A stretch of DNA of 64,000 nt from Ligustrum vulgare (Eukaryota > Streptophyta > Magnoliopsida > Lamiales > Oleaceae): assembly GCA_963555705.1 (NCBI GenBank), contig OY743171.1, positions 24,174,852 to 24,238,851 of the forward strand. Direction: 5' to 3'. The translations under genes were made by a program, and so were the position numbers. Positions within the stretch are counted from its first letter, which is position 1, and every line of letters begins with the position of its first letter. Below the pieces are notes generated by a model. The model did not search any database and was not told the origin of the DNA. It was given only the letters and a program-made list of their open reading frames with translations. Shown in pieces: positions 45,831-56,909 of this stretch.

Positions 45831-46626
45831 TACCCCCTTGAACACCACTTCCTTGATGTGATTACAAATTCATAGTTAAGTGAAAATATTCCTTTTGAAA
45901 TTAGGACGCTATAATATTAATTTATATTAAATAACAATTAAACATTTAAAACTCAGGTCTTTTTGTAGCGTGCAATGCATGCACAATGAATGCGCAATGA
46001 GCGTTGCAAAAGCCTAGTATTAGCAACATTCACTTGCTGAATGTTGCTAAATGTCAAATAAATTAACCAATGACAACATGCAACCACTGAATGTTGTGGT
46101 AGACAGCTTTTAGCAACATGCAATTAACGAATGTTGTCGTTTGCGTGTTGCAAAATGTCTTTTTTCTTGTAGTATAAATCTATTGATAAACATCAAAACC
46201 TTGTGTCACTTTTTTTTTCTTATTTATTGCAAAAGTGACAAAATGTTGAAAAAGTAACGCAATGTCACATTTTAATTATGTTGCATTTCTGTTACATTAA
46301 CATAGAAAAAATAATTTCATTTTACAAACACAATATTTTGTTAGTTGAAAGTAATTCACATTCAGAAAAGTGACAAAAACTTTAAAAAAAAAAAAAAAAA
46401 TACTAGAAAAATCGATAAACTAAGTTCGTGTCAATAATTCAAAATAAGCCTAATTTCCACGCTAAAACGCATAGCTCGGAGAGATGCATTAGTGAGATCC
46501 CCACAAGTGAAGTAATCATCTGCGATGTTATTTTGTGAATTTCAAAGTGAGGGAAAAAAATTATGCTAGTGACAAAATATCATTTATTTTATTGAAAAAA
46601 CGGCACTTTAAAAAAGTAACAAATAA

Positions 46627-46787
46627 TGCTGTGTTCGGAAATTGATTTATTAACCAATTTTTAAGTTACAAAATTTCTGAAACCACTTTTTAACCACACA
46701 TTTTCTTTCTCCAATTTTAACCACACATTTTACCTAAAAACACAAAAAAAACCAAAAAAGATTTTTTTTTTTAGCCGCCGAACAGAC
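46627..46787. mobile_element. Tourist-like MITE a, 161 bp
   Basis: Left end TGCTGTGTTCGGAAAT and right end GCCGCCGAACAGAC form short inverted repeats (TGTTCGG core). Flanked by TAA at 46624-46626 and 46788-46790. The interior is AT-rich with ACCACACATTTT repeats. Confidence 0.6.
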
Positions 46788-47001
46788 TAATATTTAAACC
46801 AATCATTACTTTTGCATTGATAAGTAGTTGTTAATTTTCCCTTACATATTTATAATTATGTGTTGATTATATTGACTAGTACGTGAACTGAATTTGAAAG
46901 TCATTCAATAAAGTGATAAACATTCAAAAAGTGACAAACATAACCTCAAAACTCATATTTATTATTTTAGGCTCCCTTTAGAAGAATTTATAAAGATATA
47001 A

Positions 47002-47169
47002 GAGCTCATTTGGTAATGTGAAATTTTTTGATTTTTGTGGAATTTTTTTTAATGAATGTGCAGTTTAAAAATGTTTGAAAAGTCAAAAATTTAAGTTTGA
47101 CTAAGAATGGTTGGTTGAGATTGGGTTTGAAAAGTTGTGGTAAACATTTTTGCTTTCCCAAATAAGCTC
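47002..47169. mobile_element. Tourist-like MITE b, 168 bp
   Basis: Ends GAGCTCATTTGGTAATG and, reversed, GAGCTTATTTGGGAAAG. Flanked by TAA at 46999-47001 and 47170-47172, as expected for PIF/Harbinger-derived MITEs. It is related to MITE c. Confidence 0.8.
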
Positions 47170-47289
47170 TAAATAGGTTATGGAATCAATACAATTTAAT
47201 CCCTTTAACGAAAATTAATCGATAATTCTGGATTCTTAAGCCCAATCAAAGGTGCAAATGAAACTGCACAACAAGACAATTAATCTACA

Positions 47290-47463
47290 GAGTCTGTTTG
47301 GTAATGTGATTTTTAGATGTTTTTATGATTTTTTTGTTCTTTTATGAATATGTGGTTTAAAAATATTTAAAAAGTCAAAAAATGTGAACTTAATTAACAA
47401 TTGATAGTTGAGATTAAGTTTGAAAAGTTGTGAAAATTTTCATTTTACTAAACACACAAGCTC
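47290..47463. mobile_element. Tourist-like MITE c, 174 bp
   Basis: Same family and orientation as MITE b: it starts GAGTCTGTTTGGTAATGTG and ends AAACACACAAGCTC followed by TAA. It shares the interior TGAAAAGTTGTG and AAAAAGTCAAAAA blocks. The left flank (ACA) does not match TAA, so the duplication is decayed or the left boundary is off by a few bases. Confidence 0.65.
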
Positions 47464-47563
47464 TAAAGCAATTAGTTTCTATCCTTAACATAATAATTAA
47501 TACAATTTTTTATTACCCATTTTGAAAATCGCAATTCAAAACGTATGTTATTTTTTTAATACA

Positions 47564-47890
47564 CTAGCAGTAAGCACGTGCTTTGCACGTTTTTGTAAAG
47601 ATGAATGACAAGGAAAAATTAATAAAGAGAGCATATTTTTTAAATAAAAAAATTTAAGTTTAAACCAGAATTAGTTTTGAATTTATTTATTTATATTCTT
47701 ACTTAAAATATAATTATTTTTTTCTTATGAATTAATCAATGGTTTTAATAAAAATTTAAGAGTATTATTGACAAAAGATAAAAATGTCTAAATGTATTTT
47801 AGATTAAAATAATAACTAATAATATTTAATGAAAATAAATTAAATTTTAAATGTAATATCAAAGGTTTTCCACTCGTTAATACTTTTTTC

Positions 47891-47935
<45 letters not shown>

Positions 47936-48324
47936 GTAGATGTAGATTAAATTATATAAATAAATAAGATAATAACATGAGAATAATAATATGAAATCAT
48001 ATTACAACACTGTAAATTATTAGATAGTAAATTAATTTAATACTAAATAAATGAGAAAATATAATAATATGAAATTATATTATAATTTTGTAAATTGTTA
48101 TACAATAAATGTAATGAATTATTTAATGTTATTAAATAAATGTGTAATGATAAAATGGGTATAAACTAAATATATATAACTAAATATATGATGGTATCAT
48201 AAGTAATTAATTGTGAGAAGGGTTTAGTTGGTATAAAGAAAAAGAAATGAGGGTAAAATTGGAATGTGAAAGATTCTTTAACATCCATACTTTTTAAAGA
48301 AGTGTAAATGTAGATGTAGATAGA
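47564..48324 (-). mobile_element. Helitron, non-autonomous, 761 bp
   Basis: On the minus strand it begins TCTATCTACATCTACATTT (48324 downwards), preceded by A, and ends with the hairpin ACGTGC-AAA-GCACGT (47590-47576), then TTACTG (with a short spacer) and CTAG (47567-47564), followed by T. A|TC...hairpin...CTAG|T is the Helitron end structure for insertion between A and T. The interior is very AT-rich with an (ATT)n tract at about 47895-47935. No Rep/helicase is encoded. Confidence 0.8.
47895..47935. repeat. (ATT)n microsatellite
   Basis: About 13 TTA triplets in a row inside the Helitron. Confidence 0.95.
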
Positions 48325-48474
48325 TCAGGTGGTAATTAAATTTTTGAATATTATTAAATTAAAATAAATTCAATGCTCACCCCAGAGCCCTAGGCCCCAT
48401 GAACAATAATCTCATTTTCTTTAAGAGATAAAAACATATATATAGAATTTAAAAGATGGAATTTAAAATTTAAG

Positions 48475-49290
48475 AAATTTGTGATTTTAATTAAAAAATA
48501 GGTAATTAAATAGGTTGAGATCACAATTATACAATTCATGGTCATAGACACAAATTACAAGATTTTATAGGTCGCAAATTATGAAATTTCTCAATCACAA
48601 ATTATAAAATAAAATTATTTGGTCAAAACTTAATTTTCAATCACAAATAATAAATTTATAGGTCATGACTTATTTTTTGTCACAAATTATCAAATTAATA
48701 GATCAAAAGTTATTATTCTGTCACAAATCACAAATATTAAAGGTCCCAGTTTATTTCTCGATCAAAAATATTGTTCACAACTAATTTCTCAGTCACAAAT
48801 TAAAAAAATTATATATTACAATTTATTTCTAGGTCACAAATCACGAATTTTATAGGTCACAAATTTTATAAATCAAGACTTATTTCTCGGTAAAAAACAT
48901 GAATTTTATAGGTCGCAGCTTATTTTTCGACCATAAATTATTAAATTAATCAATCACAGCTCTCTTATTGGTTACAAGTCACAAAATTTATTGGTTGACG
49001 TTTTTCTTTGTCACAAATTTTTGAAAACTTCAATCAAAACTTATTTCTTGGTCACAAATCTTGATTTTACAAGTCATAACTTATTCCATGGTTACAAATT
49101 TCAAGTTAATTGGTCACAATTAAACAAATTCACGATTTAATTTTGGTCACAATTATAAATTTTTTAAGCCAACTTATTTATCGATCAAGAATATCAAATT
49201 TCATTGGTTACAATTTTTTCCAAATCATAAATCTGGATTTTATAATTCACGATGTATCTTAAGGTCAAATTTCAAGTTAATTGATCACAA
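48475..49290. repeat. Degenerate tandem repeat, units of about 50 bp
   Basis: Recurring blocks of the form GGTCACAAATT, AATTTTATAGGTCACAA and CTTATTTCTCGGTC are spaced roughly 45-60 bp apart over 800 bp, at least 14 times, with heavy divergence. It has no coding potential and is probably an old satellite-like array or part of an unidentified transposon. Confidence 0.65.
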
Positions 49291-49765
49291 ACAAGTCATC
49301 CACCCTAATCCACTCCACTCCACCCACCTCCTACCTTACCATACCCTACCCTACCCTTACACCTTCCTATCCCCACTCCACCGCCACTACTTCCACCTCT
49401 TGCACACAATCATCATCTATGCAACCACCACCACCACCAATCGCTTGTAACATCACCACCAGTACAACTCCCCGACTGCACCACTACCCAAACACACCCA
49501 ACCACCACGCAATCACCTGCAAACACACACCCTAATGCACCCAACCGAAACACATGCCTAAATCCACCCAATCGAAACATATGCACCCAAACGTACCCAA
49601 CCACCGCGCAACCACCTACAAACACAACCAGAACCACCATCACCACCACCACCTCAACCACGCACCACCTAATACCCCACAATTTCTAGCATCATAAAAA
49701 ATCGGCAGCACAATTTCCACCACCACCGCACAATCACCACCTGCACCACGATTTCCACTACACGC
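49290..49765. repeat. C-rich, G-poor CCACC tract
   Basis: The plus strand is strongly enriched in CCACC, CACCAC and ACCCAACC words and almost lacks G for about 470 bp. Open stretches on both strands (Thr/Pro/His-rich on plus, Val/Gly-rich on minus) follow from this composition. No protein family was recognised. Confidence 0.6.
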
Positions 49766-50570
49766 CAACTCAGGAGAACCTGCAACACACACCAACACAA
49801 AGTCACCGCTATTTGGCTAGATGCATGAGGAGATGAGATCTTTGGTGTCTACTTCGTCATCGTTTTAACGCTATTTTTATACACATGTCTCGAAGATGGT
49901 ATCGCGGTTGGAGCCATGCTTTTGTGGGGTCGGTGTTTTAAGCGAGATTCTTCAGCTTGGCAAGGAAATGAATGGGGCGGGTTCAAGAACTAGGATTAAA
50001 TTTGGGAGGCTAAGTTTGGGGTGTGTATATTTTAATAGGGGTGGGCTAAATTAATTTAGGTTATAAAATCCTTAATGACCTGATTTTTGTTTTAATTAGA
50101 TTGAAATCTTATGTTTGAATTTGAGAATTGAAAAACATGTCCTCGTGTAATTTCCTCTTTCTTTAAAATCCCACCCACCCACCCACCTCCCTACTCATTC
50201 ACGTCCCACCTAGCCCAAACCCCAATTCTTTACTGTTATTTTGATGTCTGGCACATAATATATACTAATTTGCTTGATAAATCAAAAATAAAGGTCGAGC
50301 TTTTCCACCTAACGCCCACCTACCTAGCCTAACCTCAGAGAAACAAAAAATGGTCGTCGACCCACTTCTCTATCGAGAACTTTTATTATTCATCAATTAC
50401 AATTATTCGATAATTCGGATTTTTAGTTGTTATAAATAAGGCTAGTAGGCTACAAGCCATATTGGGAAAAAAATTGAATTTAAATTTGAATTGTTGCTAT
50501 TTTCTGTAATGTTCATAAATTCTCTGTATTTGATATTTAAAAACGAATCTGATTTCTCTTTTTTCAAGTG
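49766..50570. other. Intergenic sequence
   Basis: Mixed composition. No gene, LTR end or inverted repeat was recognised. It contains CCCACCCACCCACC near 50168-50185. Confidence 0.45.
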
Positions 50571-50660
50571 TGAATATGATGTAGAACAAATGACTACATG
50601 GATTGAGGAGCAATTAGACCAAAAAGGGCAAAATTTTAAATTACAAGTTTGGCCCTCAAG
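50570..50660 (+). pseudogene. Gypsy pol C-terminal tail, plus orientation
   Basis: The plus frame reads DVEQMTTWIEEQLDQKGQNF, matching the extreme C-terminus seen on the minus strand at 52150-52030 (DVEK.MATWIVEQLDQNGK in broken frame). This piece is inverted relative to that copy and lies on the other side of the LTR-like sequence. Confidence 0.6.
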
Positions 50661-52010
50661 CTCAAAGTTGCTTACCGAAAGTGTATGGATTGCACAAGTA
50701 ATAAAATGAACTTTTCAGTTCGGATATCATACCCACATGAATTGAGGGAATCGTATTTTAGATTAAATTCCTTAACCGAAACGAATAAATTCAATTAAAA
50801 GTTTGTTTGAATGAATCTAAACTAATAATTAAACTAAGAAAGTGATAAAGAATTGATATTTAAAAAATAAACGAAAGCAAGCGTGTTGGATATTGAGAAT
50901 CCCCATTAACTCTATCCTCTATATTTTGACTTAATTTTTTAGTTAAAATTCATGAGGTTTTGAAAATCTATGTTCATAATGTTATTTAAGTCTTCTCTCG
51001 AGGATACATTAAAAGTCTTTTCTACAATGTAACCCGACTGTATTTCTATGATGAATTAAACACTAGAAAAATATTTTAGTTTTGAGAACACTTTTAAAGG
51101 ATAACAAAAGGCATATGTAGTATATCCCTATCTTCTATCAAATCTTGTGGTAATTAAATATGTCTAACATTCTCCCACTCTCTCGATATAAGAGAATACC
51201 ACAATGGTCATACAAAAGTTGATCAGAAATTTGCATAAGATTAAAAGAACGATTTAATTACTCAAACTCATGAATTATATAAATTAAACAAAAGTCAAAA
51301 CATAAATTAAAGAAATTAAAGATTCATCAAAATTCCAACACTAAAAGTTTAGCTTGGATACATGAATGAAAAAAAAAATTAAAAGATAAATGAAAAGAGG
51401 TAACCCCGTTCATCCCCTTGCTATTGTATTTTTAATCTTGCTTTTGACTTCACGTGGATCCCTCGAGAATTGAACAGGAATTTGGCAAGAGAAATATCAC
51501 AAGTGGGAACCCTTATTCGTGCAAGACAACATGTATATATAGGGTTAGGCAAAACCTAGACGAACAAGGGTAAAAGTTGTTTGTTGAATTCCACGAAAAA
51601 AAGTCAAGCAATCAGCCCAGTCGGAAAGGCGTGCGGCCGCTCAGTTGAAAGTCTTGTGGCCACGCTTGGTTTAATGATTTCTAGATTTGCTGATTTGAGT
51701 TCTCTTCATGTGACCGCTCAGTGGGAACCCGCGTGGTTTACTATCTAGTGTGCAATTTTCAACTTTTGTTCATGTTTAAGTTGGTCCTCCTTTATTTGCG
51801 TCCAAGTCCTCCAACTTCCAATTTTAACATTTTGGCACTTAGCACTTCTTCATATCTAAAATTTACTCCATAACTTATCCAATTCTTCAGTAGTTGCTTC
51901 TTTGCATCACTTCTTCAACTTTGGGCTTTTTCTAGAATATAAACAAATACAAACCAAATGAATAGCAAATATTCTCAAATGAATATATAAAATCCTACTT
52001 TTGACACATA
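50660..52010 (-). repeat. Athila/gypsy-type LTR, minus orientation
   Basis: Reversed, it contains CTCGAGAGAAGACTTAAATAA, TTAGTTTAGATTCATTCAAA and a final TTACTTGTGCAATCCATACA-like block; these are partial quotes of motifs common in Athila-type LTRs. 51630-51670 carries GTGGCCACGC-like repeats as in 14.8 and 18.9 kb. It directly follows the minus-strand pol tail, so it is probably that element's 3' LTR. Confidence 0.5.
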
Positions 52011-52019
52011 ACTAAGTTT

Positions 52020-52760
52020 ATAAAATAAACTTATCACTCAGATTTTGGCCCATAATACCTCTAGTAATTTACGATTTTACCGTTTTGGTCTAATTGCTCC
52101 ACAATCCATGTTGCCATTTTTCTACATCAGTCCCTTCCACCTTTGAAGAACTCGACCCTGAGTTATAATCTAAATAGAGAGGCTCATCATCTCCATAAAA
52201 CTCTTATATATCTGCCACATTGAATATACTAGAAATACCCATAGAAGTTGGCTAGTCAATAATGTAGGCATTGTTGTTAAGTAACTTAAGTACTTTGAAA
52301 GCTCCATATTTTCTCGATTTCAGCTTTTCGTAAGTACCAACGGAAAACCTCTCTTTTCTCAGAAACATCATCACTGAATCTTCTTCTTGGAACTGTTATC
52401 TCGTCCATGTGGATCTCCCGTTGCCTTATACTTTGCGTTAATCTTCTACAATTTCTGTTTTACTTCATCACGGACTACTTACACTTCATCAGCTAGATTT
52501 TTAGTAGCAACACTCTTGCAATCTATATCTCTATTGTTCTTATAATTCAACAAAAACTAGAAGGTCATCGTATTTCGGTATTCATTTAGAATCAACGGCA
52601 CTTAGATTGCCTATTTCTCAATCTATTTCTATCGAACTCTAACACCCTACCGCGTTAAACTCAAGATAGTTAGCTTCGATATGTTTTCAAGAAGATAAAC
52701 TACTATGCAATAGACGTCATCAAATCTTCTAAGCATCCATTGGCTAAATTCATTTTTGCA
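52020..52760 (-). pseudogene. Gypsy integrase C-terminus / pol end, minus strand
   Basis: Broken minus-strand frames show INAKYKATGDPHGRD (integrase end), a KYGPFKVL-like KYG..ELSKYLS segment, [12 protein letters not shown] scrambled text for the NDNAYVVDLP block, and FMEMMSLSI-like text for the YEFYGDDE block near 52200. At the end is the VEQLDQNGK tail. The reading requires several frame changes. The order agrees with the C-terminus of a gypsy integrase that lacks a recognisable chromodomain. Confidence 0.55.
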
Positions 52761-53019
52761 AAAATTAGTGTTTGATGTAAGGCCAGAGATACGTTACTAG
52801 TCTATAAGCCTAATTCTGAATTATTAAACCAGCTAATTAACTATCTAAATGTTGCCAAAAACAAGTTCATATATCTTCATATGCTCACAACTATACATCG
52901 TTTTTGCAGAAGCCCAAAAAAAAAAAATTCCCGAAAGCTTTACAAGCAAATACAAATTTATGATTTTTTTTTTTTTTTTGGGGACTGACAAAGCAAACTT
53001 AGAAGAATCGTGATTTTTT

Positions 53020-54759
53020 GTTTACATATGAACCTTAGAGTCATTCCAATGTTGCTAAAACCTCTGCCATACGTGGCCTACTTTTGGGATTATGATTTAC
53101 ACATTGCAAAGCAAGATTCGAAATAACAACCGCTACTTCCTCAGGATACTGACCCTCCAAATTGTAGTCCACAATTATACATACTTTTTTCTTCTTCTTA
53201 AACAAATATGATCTTGCCCAATCCACTAGGAACTGATCATCATCATAAGTAGATCTATCAGTAGCCCGACGGCCTGATAGTAATTCTAGCAAAACTACTC
53301 CAAAGCCATATACATCACACTTTTCGGTCAAATGACCTGTAGTAATGTATTCAGGTGTAGCGTAGCCATATGTACCCATAACTCAGGTGGATACATGAGT
53401 CCTATCATCAGGTGGCCCATCTTTAGTGAGATTGAAGTCAGACAACTTAGCATTAAACTCGTGCCCCAAATGTAATAAGGCCATTATAACCTTAGAGGAA
53501 AAACAGACAAAAATAAAAATAAAAATATATTATTCAAATAACAGGCCTCATCCAAAAGAATGTTAGCATGCTTAAAATTTCTGAGTATTTTTTTTATGAA
53601 TTAAATTAAACTTGATAGCAATTACATATATACAAACTAGAAATTGATAACACTACCATGAATCTAGCTTATCAGAACATATCAATTACCTAAATCACGT
53701 GATTCATATCACAACATAAAGAAAATATAATACGATGAGGAGACTATTAATTTTTGCAAATTATTGTACGGTGTAAAACCAAGCGATTGCTTGGTTATTA
53801 TCTCAATTTACTCTTGTGTTATCAAGTTTGTGTGTGGGCAATCGGCCATCAGTACCACAAAGTGATCTCTTGGTGGTACATTTGTACATTTCCATCAATA
53901 AAAGATATGCTTGACAATTTATTTTTTTAAAAATGCTTTCACTAGTAAAAAGAGTTTTTTTTAGAGAAAGCTGGTACGTGCCTTCCTATAAAAATACTTT
54001 TGGAGTAGAAAGTACTTTTAGAAATCATGTCTCATACAAAAATTAAATAATTTTCTTAGTAACCTCTTCTACAGGAAAAAATGATTAAAACAAAAACCTT
54101 GTCAAACGTGTCCTTAGTCACAAATATCCTATACGAAAAGATCTAGTACATTAAGGTATTGATTCATGGATTATTAAATAATAAAAATGACAATGGAGAA
54201 AAATATTCAAACGTAGTTCATAAATAGACAGAAATATTAAGCAACCAGAAATTGAATAAGAAGTTGTTTCAGTGCAACCTACTTCTGAACAAGTGATTGT
54301 CCAAGCTTCCTTTGGGCATGAACTCATATACCAAAAGTAGGTTGTCAACCTCGGTGTAGTAAGCAACAAGTCACGTTTGGATGACGAAAATGGCTCAGAT
54401 AATTCACTCCCGTCTGCAAAATATTGGGGGTTTACTCAAAGTTTTTGCACAACTATGTCATAAGACTCATAAAGACTACACAAAAGAACCTACCAACCAT
54501 TGCTTGGACCCTTAAATACCTATGCGATTCCACTTCTTAATAGAAACTGCCATTCCAGATCCCGACTTTGCAGCAGTAAGAGTGCGCTCGTTAATCCATC
54601 CCTTAAAAATAGGACCAATTCCTCCTTTCCCTAAAATGCTCTCAGGTCGAAAGTTTCTAGTCGCTTTCTTTAATTCTTCGAATGGAATGGGCTTAGGGAG
54701 GCTCTCACAACTACTTTCTCCACTATAAAACGCAGTACTTGGGCTGGAGGAACCTGAAG
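53020..54759 (-). pseudogene. RLCK-VII (PBS1-like) kinase pseudogene 2
   Basis: On the minus strand, an exon at 54759-54515 encodes SSPSTAFYSGESSCESLPKP, FEELKKATRNFRPESILGKG and FKGWINERTLTAAKSGSGM, ending in a premature TAA. 54413-54280 gives VNYLSHFRHPN and MPKGSLDNHLF with a frame break. 53590-53550 gives RNFKHANILLDE. 53475-53041 gives HEFNAKLSDFNLTKDGPPDD, a TGA, then MGTYGYATPEY and KCDVYGFGVVLLELLSGRR to RPRMAEVLATLE. HRD is RN and DFG is DFN, so catalysis is lost. The intron present after the ATG-like 'EYLATG' block in copy 1 is absent here. The upstream boundary is the chromovirus LTR at 54760. Confidence 0.85.
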
Positions 54760-56202
54760 TGTAACACCCCAAGTTTCAAAATCTAAAACCTAGGTGTGTT
54801 AACTTCCATTCACATTATATGCGGAATTAAATTGTTTACACATTAAAATTTTTATTTATCTATTATAAAATTTTACAGAAATTTCGACATAGTCTCCTCT
54901 ATAAATTGGACTTAACAAACCTGTAGAGAGACAACATAACCGACATAAAAATGTAAACAAGATCAACCATATCTCAACTACATTTATCATCGCCAAAACC
55001 AATTTATTCAATCCCCAAACTCCTCAACATAAATTAAATTCAATTCATGATCTCCATTTACTAAATGGAAAATTGATAAACTACTAACCAGGTGAATAAC
55101 TTATCAAAATTAAATTCAATAAACAATTAAAAGAATGAACTAATAAAAATAACTAAAGAAAACATTTATGAAATTTCCAATTCAAACTTTATTTGGAATG
55201 TGAAATTGTAGTACTATGCGAGTCTACCACCAAATGCTCCCTCCTCAGATCATCTAACTTTCATCACCTGAAATGTTGGGGAGGAATTGGGGTGAGCTAA
55301 AGCTTAGTAAGTAAACTTTAAGCATGAAATGCATGCTTATGACATGAATGCTTTAAAAATTTCGTATATGTATCGTTTTAATTAACAAAAATATGACTTT
55401 TAGTGAAAACCACATTTAACACTATTAAATGAGGTTGAGACTTTCATGTGACTCATAATATAACAAACACATTCATCATCCTATTCAATATTATAAACAA
55501 AACTCATAACTCAGGTTAACATTTCTATTAGACTCACAATTTAACTCAAACGTGTCCTTAAATCATGTCAAACATGTATACTATCACATTCGAAATAAGT
55601 GTTTAAATTCAAAGAGACATCGAAATCTTACTTATCAAATTATTCAAAAGTCAAAACTACTCAATATTATGACAACTTAATTGTCACATGGACAATTTCA
55701 ATTAGCGTTCTAATTACTCATAAATCTGAAAATAACAATTATAATAAAAATGTACATTAAAATTCAGTTTAAACAACCTGATTATTTGAAATCCCCAAAT
55801 TTGAAAATTTCCATTAAAAATCAACATTGAACCGATAGAAAGTCAATTAAATAATATTATCATTTAAAGTCTGAAATTTACATACATTCGATATCTATAT
55901 TTATAGATATTAGTATCATCATAAAATTCCCAGATTTGAAATTAATACATAAAAATTGCATTTTAAGCTAGCAAATTGAAATCTGGAAATTTCACATATA
56001 TAATATGAATACATACATATATAATAATATACACATTCCCATACATCAATACTCACACACATAAACATCATTAAATCCTTAATTTATGGTATAATTTGAA
56101 ATTAAAAAAAAAAACCAAAATCTGAAAAATGTGAGAAAATACATATATACTTACATTAAATTCCATTTATACATCAACCTATACATCCAATTCAACATAT
56201 GA

Positions 56203-56233
<31 letters not shown>

Positions 56234-56873
56234 CCCGTGTGCGCGGGTGTGTGAGTGACCGAGGAAAGGGTTGGGCTCGATTTCGGGGTATGTTGTGTGC
56301 GTGAGAGGGGAAGGGGAAAAAGGAGGCTTACCGCCGGTGGGGTGGCGGTCGAAGGCGAGAGGGAGAGGTCGCGACAGAGAGCCGAGAGAGAGGCGACCGA
56401 GAGGGAGAGCGGGTGTGAGAAACCGAGAGAGCGAGATGGGAGCGGTGTGAGAGAGAGAGAGAGAGAGGAGTGAGGGTTAGGTTAATATTAAGTTTTTAAT
56501 CTTTCGAAAATTGCAAGTTGGTCCCTCAATTCCCCTCTTTAATGCAATTAAGTGAAAAAATTTAAATTAAATATCAAGGTGCCACTAACCTTAACACCAA
56601 TTTCAAACTAAATGTATTTTGGCCACTTGCTACTAAATAAAATATAAATTGGAAAATAACAATTAAAATAAGCAATTGGACATATAATTGTACATAACCA
56701 ATTTATAAACTTTCAAATTGGTACATTGATCGAGACGGCGTCCAAGTCCTTCCACTGCAAAATAATTCCAATTATAGACATTAAAGATCATAAATTTATA
56801 ATTTATAATAACATTCACAACAATATTACCTGAAATTTAAAATTGCACATAAAAAATGAAAAGCGGTCTTACA
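54760..56873 (-). repeat. 3' (left) LTR of the chromovirus, 2,114 bp
   Basis: Plus-strand ends are TGTAACACCCC and GGTCTTACA, so the minus strand starts TGTAAGACC and ends GGGGTGTTACA. Compared with the right LTR it lacks about 635 bp after 55374, where the right copy has 62423-63057. It contains (TG)n at 56203-56229 and a GAGAG-rich GC-rich segment at 56240-56480. Confidence 0.9.
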
Positions 56874-56890
56874 ATTCCTTACCCCCTAAA
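56874..56890 (-). other. Polypurine tract of the chromovirus
   Basis: Minus-strand TTTAGGGGGTAAGGAAT directly precedes the LTR start TGTAAGACC, the expected primer site for plus-strand DNA synthesis. Confidence 0.75.
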
Positions 56891-56909
56891 AGAAATTTCG
56901 TCCTCGAAA

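Larger units (their letters stand above)
44412..46174. mobile_element. CACTA (En/Spm) non-autonomous element, 1,763 bp
   Basis: Left end CACTAGAACAAAAATAGCC and reversed right end TACTACAAGAAAAAAGACATT are CACTA-type termini (the last base is altered). They are flanked by the 3-bp duplication TAA (44409-44411 and 46175-46177). Subterminal repeats of the type TTTTAGCAACG and TGTTGCGGTAGAT fill 44430-44740, and in other orientations 45955-46155, as expected for transposase binding sites. Inside are a DUF8039-like exon remnant and an LTR fragment. It has no full transposase. Confidence 0.85.
44346..46210 (+). pseudogene. Kinase subdomain IX remnant interrupted by CACTA
   Basis: At 44355-44411 one plus frame reads GLGVVLLELLYVHRVIL, containing GVVLLELL exactly as in the two RLCK copies. 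After the CACTA element (44412-46174) the text continues SIDKHQNLVSL, comparable to the AIDR/DK...LVDW region that follows in kinases. Only about 30 codons remain and no other kinase block is visible nearby, so this is a tentative call. Confidence 0.4.

Noticed and set aside
49413..49682. Val/Gly-rich 89-residue protein on the minus strand
   Set aside because: A by-product of the CCACC-rich tract; no family resemblance and biased composition on both strands.
53041..53379. Functional truncated kinase
   Set aside because: The open frame covers only the C-terminal lobe; stops, DFN and RN changes lie upstream.
56255..56473. Arg/Glu-rich 72-residue protein
   Set aside because: Low-complexity GAGAG sequence in the chromovirus LTR; the other LTR reads the same way until the window ends. 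An LTR-derived open stretch.
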